The position numbers and the translations under genes were made by a program. A stretch of 64,000 nucleotides of DNA from Axinella damicornis. Taxonomy: Eukaryota; Porifera; Demospongiae; Axinellida; Axinellidae. Location: contig OZ007506.1 of the NCBI GenBank assembly GCA_963931865.1, positions 12,235,110-12,299,109 of the forward strand, in the 5' to 3' direction. Below, piece by piece: positions 1 to 21,845 of this stretch. A model generated the notes under the pieces. It was given only the letters and a program-made list of their open reading frames with translations, was not told where the DNA came from and ran no database searches. Every line of letters starts with the position of its first letter. Within the stretch, counting starts at the first letter, position 1.

Positions 1-1866
1 CTGGTCCAGAGCTGTGACGTTCAGCCGGATATCCTGGCCAGGATAGGCACACTGTTGGAGGGGGGGGAGGGGAGGAGAAGAATAAATAACTTAAGCAGCA
101 TGGGAATATGACTAGCTGTAAGTACGAGCTGGTGGATGCAGTCAGAGTCTGCTGAAGTATCCATGAGGTGAGAACAAGGCCTGAGGCATCGTTCTGAAAA
201 GAGAATTTGCCCTACACTTGGACTACGTACTGGTACCAAGAGTGCAGTTGCCACTTGAATACATCCAGTGCTGGTTGTCAAGCCTCGACGGCACCGCACA
301 CAATCACTGATTGATTCATCGATCCCAGAAAGGTCATTTGTACTTATGACCAAGGAGTAGAACTATAACAAACCTACAATTCAAAAAAAGAACCACCTTT
401 ACCTGGTGCCAGGTACAGAGACGTCCCATTGAGTGCAAAATCTGTATGTAAATGTCTTATCTAAGTAATCTGCTTGAAGCGATCTTCATGCCAATGGACA
501 GACCAACTGAGAGAACGTCACACTCATCCAAAGGCAATGCTTTACCCGTGCTGAGCATGCACCCACATGGCAAAAGATTAACTGTGCATCAGTGAACATC
601 TAAACCACACCAACAGTACGTAGTGAGTACAAATTTTCTGCCAGCTTACCACATCTGTGCTGTTGTCTTCCCCCTCACACCTTGTGGAGGGAAACGGCCC
701 ATCAATCCTGAGGTCCTTCATCTCCGTCTGAATGTAGAGCTCTCGTCGATCAGTGGGCCCACTGCCTTGTATAACATAGTTCTGCCTGTGTGGGAGAGAG
801 GGGGAGAGGGAAGAGGGAGGGAAGGTGGGGGAGAGAGGGAAGGTGCAAGAGAGGGATGGAGGGAAGGTGGGGGAGAGGGGGAAGGTGCAAGAGAGGGATG
901 GAGGGAAGGTGGGGGAGAGGGGTAAGGTGCAAGAGAGGGATGGAGGGAAGGTGGGGGAGAGGGGGAAGGTGCAAGAGAGGGATGGAGGGAAGGTGGGGGA
1001 GAGAGGCAAGGTGCAAGGGAGAGAGGCAAGGTGCAAGGGAGAGAGGCAAGGTGCAAGGGAGAGAGGGAAGAAGAGAGGAAGAGGGATGGAGGGAAGGTGG
1101 GAGGGAGAGGGAAGAGGGATAGAGGGAAGGTGGAAGGAAGAGGGAGAATGTGGGAGGAGGAGGGGAGAGGGGAGAGGAAGGCGGGGAAGGTGGGAAGGAG
1201 AGAGGGAGGGAGAGGAAAGTGGGAGAGAGGTACATGTGTATGCATTGAGGGAGGTATAGAGTGAGGGAGGGATGGAAGAGATTCAAACTAAAAGCCAGTC
1301 AGTCTTGGCATGGCTTGCTGTACTTGATTCGGGAGCTGCCCACCCAATGGTGGCTCTAGTTGATGAGATTCATCTCAGATGAATTGGAAGTGGCTACATA
1401 CGTATCACTTCCTGTGACTATGCTCACCACAGTAATGGTTTTCACAACTAAACTGCATGTGAGAGGGATAGAAGAGCGGGAGGGTATAGGGAGGGTAGGC
1501 TTGTGGGGGGGGAGGGGGGAGAGGGAGGGAGGAGTGTGGGAGGGGAGATAGGGAGGGGGGAGGGGGGAGGGGGGAGTGTGGGAGGGGAGATAGGGAGGGG
1601 GGAGGGGGGAGTGTGGGAGGGGGGAGAGGGCCATGGAGGAGGGGGAGAGGAAAGGGAGGAAAGAGACGGAGGGGAGGGGCTTACATTGCAGTCATGAAGG
1701 ACCATGTTTCAGTGATGTTGATGTTGAAGAAGCGCCCGGAATTGTTGAACCAGCTGCAGGCATCCAGAGATGATATATACAGCACTGGGGCAAAGATAGC
1801 TGTGTTGCCAACAAACTCCAAACTGACCTGTTGGGAGGGTGGGGAGTAGTGGTGGGGAAGAGGGGT

Positions 1867-1900
<34 letters not shown>

Positions 1901-4222
1901 GGGGGGGGGGGGGGAAGTAGAAGTGTGCAGGATTGGAAAACTATGATTGGTAGAATATAAACGACTATGGAGTAATGTGTGGCAGTTATGCACTGATTGT
2001 CAAGTACAGAAGAACATGCACTAGTAGAATCAAGTCAGCAGTGAGTTATAAGACTTGGAAGAATCATGGAGGATAGCTGCAAAGATAGTGCAACACTAGA
2101 GTGGCATGCTGACAAGGAACCTCGTATGCAAGTTGTCCTACAGTCGAGTCCAACTTGTGAACCACTACTACATGGTTAAGAACTCGATGGGGGCTATAAA
2201 TGGGCTGTACCCCTTTTGCCCTAAGTGGGGATTACTTGGCTTAAGTACCAGAAGTACTTGGACTAATTAGGAACCATAAGTGGGTACTACAATGCCCAAT
2301 GGTGGAAAGTTGACTTGTAATTGTCTTAGCCCAACATGCATAGCATGGCTGTAACCATTATGTAGTTCATGTGTTGCATTAGCCTCGTTCCCAGTCCCAC
2401 ACCCAGCTTTTCGTCGCTGCTTAGTACGGTAAACTAAGCAGCGACGAAAAGCTGGGCGTGGGACTGGGAACGAGGCTAGTGTTGCATGGCTTATGTTGTG
2501 AGGAACATAGATGTGTATACATTGCACAGCGCATGCATGTGTATGCATTTCTTCAACACAATAATTACAATACAGAATGGTCATCTGGTCATGTTATGGG
2601 GAATGATCAGAGAGAGAGATGGTGGGAAGGGGAGGGTGGTGGTGGGGAGCAGAGAGTGGTGGTGGGGAGCGGAGATCTAGAGTGGTGGTGGGAAGCGGAG
2701 AGTGGTGGTGGGGAGCGCTAGCAGAGAGTGGTGGTGGGGAGCAGAGAGTGGTGGTGGGGTGGTGGGGAGCGGAGAGTGGTGGTGGGGAGCACTAGCGGAG
2801 AGTGGTGGTGGGGATAGGAGGGTGGTGGTGGGGAGCGGAGAGTGGTGGTGGGGATAGGAGGGTGGTGGTGGGGAGCGGAGAGTGGTGGTGGGGATGGGAG
2901 AGTGGTGGTGGGGAACGGAGAGTGGTGGTGGGGAGCGGAGAGTGGTGGTGGGGATAGGAGGGTGGTGGTGGGGAGCGGAGAGTGGTGGTGGGGATGGGAG
3001 AGTGGTGGTGGGAATGGGAGAGGGGTGGTAGGGAGTAGAGAGCGGTGGTGGGGAGGGCAGGGTGGGGGTGAGAAGGGGAGAGTGGTGGTAGGGAGCAGAG
3101 AGCGGTGGTGGGGAGGGCAGGGTGGGGGTGGGAAGTGGAGAGTGGTGGTTGTGAGGGGGAGGGTGGTAGGGAGGGAGGGGAAGTGGTGGTGGGGAGGAGA
3201 GTGGTGGTGGGAGAGGGGAGAGTGGTGGTGGGGAAGAGCTAGGAAAGTGGGGGGGGGGGGGGGGGGGGGAGTAGTGAGGGTGGTGGTGTTGTCATGTAAC
3301 CCAATTAAGGTACTACAGGTGCTGCTAGGGGCTGGGATGTCAAGCTTAATAGGATTCGGTGTTGGTTATTTTATCCAGCTGAAGTTGTTTCTGCATGTAT
3401 ACTAAAGGTGCATGCATGCACTCACATTGTAGTTCACCCACTCAATGGGGGGAACTTTCGGATTGGTGAACTGTAGGAAACACTGGGGATTGTAGAGTGT
3501 CCGAGCAAACCCACTAGATATCCGGGAAGACTTGACGACTATAGATGCACCCTCTCTACACAGGAAAGGAGGGAGGTGTGGGAGGAGGGAGGATAAATGG
3601 AGGGGCCAGGGAGGGAGGGAGGAGGGAGGGAGGGAGGGAGGGAGGGAGGGAGGGAGGGAGGGAGGGAGGGAGGGAGGGAGGGAGGGAGGGAGGGAAGGAG
3701 GGGAGGGAGGGAGGGTGGGTGGGAAGGAGGGAGGTAGGGAAGGAGCGAGGGAGGAGGAATGGGAGGCAGGGATGGAGGGAGGAGGGAGGAGGAAGGGAGG
3801 GAGGGAGGGATGGAGGGAGGGAGGGATGGAGGGAGGGAGGGAGGGAGGGAGGGAGGGAGGGAGGGAGAGAGGGAGGGGAGGGAGGGAGGGAGGGAGGGAG
3901 GGAGGGAGGGAGGGAGGGAGGATAGAGGGAGGGGAGGGAGGGAGGGAGGGAGGAGAGAGGGAGGGGAGGGAGGGAGGGAGGGAGGGAGGGAGGGAGGGAG
4001 GGAGTGAGTTAGTTAATGCTTTCCAGTGTCGTAGGTGAACAAGTATAACATACTACAGTGTACGTACCTGCCAGTGTTATTTAAGAAGGAGACATTGACT
4101 CCTGGGTTTAGTATGACCTGGGCAAAGGAGGTCACGTAGAGTGTCCCTGATGGGCCCTCATGGTGGTTCTTATTGCCAGTGAACAGCAGCTGCCCACTGA
4201 ACGACAACAGGGTCCCCGCAAC
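1..4222 (-). CDS. beta-helix surface protein, partial (5 exons, open at left edge)
   Basis: Five exons read on the minus strand: 4222-4068, 3555-3426, 1827-1685, 785-650 and 51-1 (continues beyond the window). All have GT-AG borders and their phases join without a break. Visible pieces include FSGQLLFTGNKNHHEGPSG, RTLYNPQCFLQFTNPK, AIFAPVLYISSLDACSW and CAYPGQDIRLNVTALDQ. These are short hydrophobic/Asn/Gly rungs of the right-handed beta-helix (Pmp-like) type, followed by a PGQ-x-IRLNV segment. The plus-strand gene at 7-19 kb is built from equivalent blocks, so the two look like paralogues arranged head to head. Predicted role (inference): extracellular part of a large membrane protein; partners unknown. 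No start codon was found: the first visible exon starts at an acceptor, so 5' exons are missing or lie in the 6301-6500 gap. The function is not recognised. Confidence 0.75.
786..1684. repeat. GA/CT-rich low-complexity intron sequence
   Basis: Two purine-rich tracts on the plus strand (about 786-1262 and 1450-1680) lie in one intron of the minus-strand gene. The first is a degenerate minisatellite of about 45 bp built on GGTGCAAGAGAGGGATGG. In the sense transcript they are C/T-rich. The 786 end runs straight into the acceptor of the 785-650 exon. The many open frames through here are repeat artefacts. Confidence 0.85.
1855..1919. repeat. poly-G tract
   Basis: A G run of about 50 bases with one interrupting A, some 30 bases upstream (in the sense of the minus gene) of the 1827 acceptor. 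The transcript would carry poly-C. The exact length is unreliable in an assembly. Confidence 0.85.
2380..2478. mobile_element. hairpin element, TAGCCTCG family, with 9-bp TSD
   Basis: Near-perfect 99-bp palindrome starting TTAGCCTCGTTCCCAG and ending CTGGGAACGAGGCTA. Its arms contain the CCCAGCTTTTCGTCGCTGC segment shared with the copies at 10442 and 43181. GTGTTGCAT flanks it on both sides, a perfect 9-bp target-site duplication. It lies inside an intron of the minus-strand beta-helix gene. It has no coding capacity, so it is non-autonomous. Confidence 0.85.
2586..3262. repeat. GGTGGTGGGGA minisatellite ending in poly-G
   Basis: Tandem, degenerate units of about 24-30 bp built on GAGAGTGGTGGTGGGGAGCG fill most of this intron, ending in a poly-G run at about 3249-3268. 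The Trp/Gly/Val-rich open frames across it are repeat translations and are not called as genes. Confidence 0.85.
3566..4008. repeat. (GGGA)n microsatellite
   Basis: About 440 bases of GGGAGGGA repeat on the plus strand, which is (TCCC)n in the sense of the minus-strand gene. It fills the intron between the 4222-4068 and 3555-3426 exons and abuts the acceptor at 3556. Confidence 0.9.
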
Positions 4223-5835
4223 CTGACATCAAGAGAGAACTACCGGCCATTAATACAGAGATAGTGACTCATGCGTCATACGACATGCAATTTGCAATAA
4301 CAACATTGGTTGCATCGATTGGCTGCATGTCTTGGCAGCTGACAAGCTTGAGCAGTGGTGTATTCTAGGAGTAGTGTATGTGTGTAAGTCACTATATATT
4401 TTAGTAAGGTTGTGGTGGATGTATAGTGAATGTGTTGCAAATACTACTCTGCCTGTTGCCTAGAAAAGGGAAAAACCATTTTATGGCACATTTTGGCATG
4501 TCCATTAAGCAGCAGCACTCCTGTTGTGTTGGCCGGGTGACCGATGTGCCATTTTCGGAAAAATGGAATAACGAACCAAACTTGGCAGAAACAGCACTCT
4601 TGATGAGTGACAGTACACCAAGGATATGGATATACAGTGAAGCAAGCAGAGATCAAGTCCTGTCTTGTTTGCTACAGTAGACTAGCTGCCACCAGTTGTG
4701 GAGGGCATCTTGGGCATGCACAGCCTCATTTGCAGGCCTTTTACACCTCCAATTTTGATCGTTTACAGTACGCAAAAAATACTGTAAGCGATCAAAAACT
4801 GTCAATGCAGAAAGCCTGGGAAAGAGGCTAGGCATACATATAGCAGGCTAATATGCTAGGTGTCTTTGGATAGGATGGAATGAGATACGTATGAAGTTGG
4901 GATTTGTACCATTGTGATCATGCATGAAAAGGAGCATTCCAAGATGTCCATCTTGCTAGTGGTTGAATTTACTTCAAAACTGCATTTTGCTGACTGCGAT
5001 TTCTGACAAAACAACTGAGATTTTAAGGACATCATTTGAAGCTCTTTTATGCTGACCACAATTGCACAATCCCCAGCTTCATACGTATCTCATTCACATG
5101 CCCATACCTAGTGCAATGTTCTCTTCCAAGTCTACTCCCAATACCATACTAATTGGTTCATGGCCACTAGATCTCCCGCACCCTGATACCCATATACCCA
5201 TTTAGGAGCTATGTTTGTACGTATGCCACAAAAATTGGCACATTTTGACATGCCGATTTTGGAATTAAACCAAAATTGGCAGAAAAGGCTCTCCAGGTGA
5301 TTGATGTGCCATATCTGCCAAAAATGGATCAATGCTATCTGCATGGTGATATCACCAGCCAGCTTTCTTTTAAGGTAGGAAGCACGGCATTGGCGAAATC
5401 GCGCAATTTTGCTCATGAATAATTAATGAGATGACGTCACTCGCATACGGTTATTTAGAGTTATTCATCTGTTTACGTTTTCCCATGGCGGCAACCGGAA
5501 TAAACAAGGGGGGCTTCTCTCTTTGATGCGGCTAGCGGCCCTTTCAAGTTTCAAATCGGTACTCTGATGTGGCCGTGCGGTACCTTGAAGATTTGTTTGA
5601 ACACTCTTTTTTTTTTTCTCTTTTTTTTTAAAGTAAAGAGCTATTCTGGCTTATTGAATGTAGCGATGGGCTATCTGAGTGTGAATAGCTAGGTGGAGTG
5701 AGCAGGAATGTTTGTGGGTCTGCTGAAGTGGCCGAAGAACAGTCTGGAAAGTGAACAGCCTCCGACAGCTCCCTGGCCAAGGTATTCTAGAGAGTTGACC
5801 TTTCGGCATTACAGGCCCCGCCCATTTTCGTGTCA
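4223..5835. other. no gene seen; diverged intergenic repeats
   Basis: No exon could be supported on either strand. Two diverged copies of a motif containing TTGGCACATTTTG(A/G)CATG and GATGTGCCAT occur at about 4480-4600 and 5230-5335. A short hairpin is centred near 4770 (GATCGTTTACAGTA against TACTGTAAGCGATC). A T-rich run lies near 5610. The 5' exons and promoters of the two flanking beta-helix genes should lie here or in the gap, but I cannot identify them. Confidence 0.5.
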
Positions 5836-6300
5836 GGGCGAATTTGGCTGGTTTGGTAGCTGGACTGGGCTGGTGAGAGGGAGTAGATGTGTGGCCAAAA
5901 CTCTGTAACCGAAAGGTGAACGTGGAAAAGCATCCCTAGTTTTGCAGGGGGTAGGTTGACCTTTTGGAAACTGGCCTTGGCTTGAGTCGGTTTTAGTTGG
6001 TGTGCGTGGAATTTTTTTTGAAAGCCTAGGGTAGCCAAACCTCTGTTTTTGAGGGTGGCAGTGAGTTTTGGGCTGTAGCCTGCAAGTGAGGAGAGCAGGT
6101 GGTAAATCCATCCGTAGTTTTTGGGCCTGTTTTGTGTGTGTATTGATGATGGGGTCAGAGTGTGGGTGGGGCCTTGGAGAGGGTCCAAATTTTCAGTTTC
6201 GTAGAGGGCCTTAAAATTGAGTTTTAGGGCATTTTCAAGCAGAGGGAGCAGTTTGATGCAAAGTATTGCTGAAACTTGTGTACGCTTTGATGCTGCCGGC
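5836..6300. repeat. dispersed repeat, copy 1 (cut by assembly gap)
   Basis: About 465 bases nearly identical to 26168-26632, starting AGGGCGAATTTGGCTGGTTT and reaching GTTTGATGCAAAGTATTGC. The copy stops at the run of N. The other copy continues into unrelated sequence after GATGCTGCC. Minus-strand open frames exist in both copies but are interrupted differently, so this is a transposon-like relic of unknown class. Confidence 0.8.
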
Positions 6301-6500
6301 NNNNNNNNNNNNNNNNNNNNNNNNNNNNNNNNNNNNNNNNNNNNNNNNNNNNNNNNNNNNNNNNNNNNNNNNNNNNNNNNNNNNNNNNNNNNNNNNNNNN
6401 NNNNNNNNNNNNNNNNNNNNNNNNNNNNNNNNNNNNNNNNNNNNNNNNNNNNNNNNNNNNNNNNNNNNNNNNNNNNNNNNNNNNNNNNNNNNNNNNNNNN
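6301..6500. other. assembly gap (200 N)
   Basis: A run of exactly 200 N, probably a placeholder of unknown true length. It starts at the end of the homology between the 5836 and 26168 repeat copies, so repeat collapse is a likely cause. Upstream exons of the 7-19 kb gene may be missing because of it. Confidence 0.98.
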
Positions 6501-7094
6501 TTCACATTTTGATAGTATTTACATACCAAGTATTTCAGTTCATTCGTCAGTCCACTGCACCAACTCAACTAACTGGCTTTACAAGAGGTTTGTATGTTCA
6601 TTGAGGGAACACAGCTGCAGTATGCAATCACTCAAGCATGTTTTCAATAATAATTAATTAGGCAGTCTGTACACAGGACATAATAATTTTGTCATAACTT
6701 AATTATTATGCACACATAAGTGGTAGCTGAGATTTCCTCAACCAACCTGTATGTATCTCTTTTCAACACTTTATTCCAAGGATGGTATTTGCCGTCATGG
6801 CTTCCCATAAGCTTACATGAGGGCTTAGCTTTTCTGCTGTGTTATCTGTAGGCAGTTTCTTACGGTTGGTAAAGATCTAATCACACTGCTGCTACTCAAG
6901 AACTGAAATTCTCTGTACTCAACAACTATCCATATGCATATAGCTACCAGTTTGTCCTACGTATCTAGACACTGAGCAATATGCCCTCTTATTGTCGGTC
7001 ATGCTAATTCGATTTTTCTCTGACTTTCCTTCTCCCACTTTCCTGGTGACTGTCTTCCCTCACCCCTTCACCCACCCTCCGTGCACATACTCAG

Positions 7095-19354
<12,260 letters not shown>

Positions 19355-19615
19355 CTAGTACCTGATAAACAGTTACTATAACATCTTAAATTTTTAAGCA
19401 CCTCTCTTTGATGTTACATGTTGTGTTCTTTCACTGTACGTTGAGTGTATTTGGGCATGATCCTGTGATATAATTATGCCCACAAAGGGGCACATTCCAT
19501 AATAATGGTGAGAACTAGAGTGCATGGTCTAATTACCCTTAAAGCAAAAGCTGGAAATCACATGAATTGCTGAAATAATGCATACTGTATACAAGCATAA
19601 TAATTACAAGTATAG

Positions 19616-20529
19616 CTGAGCTCGCTTCGCTCGCTCAGCTACTTCCCCCTTGTTCGCCTACCGTGCGTAATCCGGCGCCGGACAGCTCTCTGTGCAGAGC
19701 TGCTTCTCCCCGATTGCGTCCGCTTCAGCTGCTGCTCCCGAGCCCGATTGCGGCATCCGCTTCCACTGCTGCTCCCCGTTTGCCTCCGCTCCCAGCTGCT
19801 GCTCCTCGATTGCGCCCGCTTCAGCTCGCTTCAGCTGCCGCTTGCGTCCGCTTCAGCTGCTTCTCCCGATCGCGTCCGCTTCGGCTGCTACTCCCCGATT
19901 GCGCCCGCTTCAACTGCTGCTCCCCGATTGCGTCCGCTTCAACTGCTGCTCCCCGATTGCGTCCGCTTCAACTGCTGCTCCCCGATTGCGTCCGCTTCAA
20001 CTACCGCTTGGACTGCTGCTCCCCGATTGCATACATCCGCCGCTTGCTGGAGGTCCAATGTTCTCGAACATTCTTCGGGGAGTTGTTCGAGGTTCAGTAA
20101 ATAAATTAAAGTACGAAGGTCCCGCGTCACTATAGTCTAGTCCCGCCCACGAACATCCCACTTCCGTCACTCACACACACACACACGGACGGACACACGT
20201 TAAATCTTAATGTATTGATGGCCCAAATTTTAAATTCTTAATTATTGCCGAGCGCATTAGCGCGAGGCTCTGAATGGGGGATCTATTGTAAGTTTCAGCA
20301 GCCCAGCAAGACTATTCCAATGGGGGCATAGCAACAATCCCAAACCGAGTGTAGAAATTTAATTGAATTGGTGCCAGATGATCACCTATTGTTCAGTGGA
20401 ACCAGTCTGTTGTGGTCACCGTTATGGTGGTGGGTTCAGATTCCAGGCAGTTTCTTTGCTAGTAGGCTGATTGCACGGTAGGCGAACAATAAGGGGGAAG
20501 TAGCTGAGCGAGCGAAGCGAGCTCAGCTA
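19616..20529. mobile_element. TIR element with internal 28-29-bp minisatellite
   Basis: Termini are inverted copies: 19616-19665 starts AGCTGAGCTCGCTTCGCTCG and runs through CTACTTCCCCCTTGTTCGCC, and 20478-20529 is its complement. The TIR is about 50 bp, with further similarity (TACAAGTA) outside. Inside, units of GCTGCTCCCCGATTGCGTCC GCTTCAACT repeat about ten times. The TCACTATAGTCTAGTC module follows at about 20126. There is no real ORF; the Pro/Ala/Ser-rich frames translate the minisatellite. It lies 260 bases downstream of the receptor stop. Confidence 0.8.
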
Positions 20530-20550
20530 CATGTACTTGTATACGTAACC

Positions 20551-20760
20551 TATACTGCAAGCAGCATGCTTGCCAGCAGCATATGGGCTGCGTAACCCAC
20601 TATATACTGCAAGCAGCATGGCTAACCTACCACAGCAAGCAGCATGGCCGGGCTAACCTACCACTGCAAGCAGCATGCATATGGACTAACCTACTGCATG
20701 CTGCAAGCAGCATGAGCTAATTAGCTATAGCCTACTAGTGCAAGCAGCATGGGCCAACAT
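20551..20760. repeat. CTGCAAGCAGCATG tandem repeat
   Basis: Six to seven degenerate units of about 30 bp containing CTGCAAGCAGCATG followed by CTAACCTAC. Beyond it, 20761-21845 shows no gene on either strand that I can support. Confidence 0.75.
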
Positions 20761-21845
20761 GCATGGCCATGGGATCGCAGTAACTAGTTTCATTTTATTC
20801 CTACTAATGTTTGTTGTTTAATAATAATACTACTGGAATGTCAATAACGTTACTGAATCATGTAACTTGGCAGCCTAGAAAGCCCTATATATAGCTTCGA
20901 TCATCTGAGTAATAATTGTTTCTTTAACTGCATGTACTGTGATGCTCCCCCCTGCTGTGCAGATTTGGCATTGTGATTTTAGACTTACCTATAGCTAGTA
21001 GCTAGGTGAAATAAATTGAACTTAGTTACATTCATGATTGTGTAAAATTGTGATATAAGGTTACACAAAATGGCATGTGGCTCCTGCAGTAAGTAGCTAT
21101 GTGCAGCCAATCTTCGATCATCAAACTTTAGAGACTGCTTATGATACAAGACAGTAACTATAATACTTATGCATTATGGCTAGTCTTCAGGTTGTGCGGT
21201 GTTATGTTGTGCATGCTATGTCACTGCGTTGGGGTCTTGATCTGCTCACCTTCAGCATTGTCATGTTCAGCCTCAGGGGGATGCGCATTGTTCCCTGCTA
21301 CATTGCATGTTGGAGGAGAAAGACATACAGTACAAAGTCAACTCTAATGTCAACATAATAATTATTATCAAACGATGTATAGGTGCATGGTAAGGTAATT
21401 ATAGCAGGAATTGGCAGGACACAAAATTGTATCTTAATGTATTAACATTCGTTGTGATATTTGGGAGTCTAGTGTATGTGCATGGGACCTACATGCATAC
21501 ACCTGGTAGTCTTAATTAATGCCACATTGCTAAAGTGTTTATGTATATATAGAGAATCAAAACAAATACTACCACAGAAGTTTACCACAATCATGTCATG
21601 CATGTCTGGCTTATACATCATTACATCCTAAGACTTGGGAAAAGAAAACGTCACACACCAACCTAGCAACACATACAGTTTCTAGAATGTTATGATGGTT
21701 TGTAAAACAAGTATTATCACAGTTTCGATAACCGAGCTCATTTAATTTCTCTTCAACTGGAATTAAGTGTCGATTGAGCATGATGGTGTTCATTATAGAT
21801 GTATTATTGGCTGTGTCTGTTTCATGCCTGGCTTCTAGTTTGCCT

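Noticed and set aside
578..1286. Overlapping 100-178-aa Pro/Ser-rich and Gly/Arg-rich open frames on both strands
   Set aside because: They translate GA/CT repeat in all frames. Only 785-650 within this stretch is an exon, supported by splice sites and phase.
1360..1450. Possible extra minus-strand exon (VVKTITVVSIVTGSDTYVAT)
   Set aside because: Exons 1827-1685 and 785-650 join directly in phase with a continuous domain, and this stretch ends in a stop.
2842..4038. Long Trp/Gly/Val- and Gly/Glu/Arg-rich frames of 126-187 aa
   Set aside because: Translations of GGTGGTGGGGA and GGGA repeats, with codon content dictated by the repeat.
19663..20135. Three overlapping 118-147-aa Ala/Ser/Pro-rich frames
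   Set aside because: Open in all three forward frames because of the 28-29-bp minisatellite inside a transposon.
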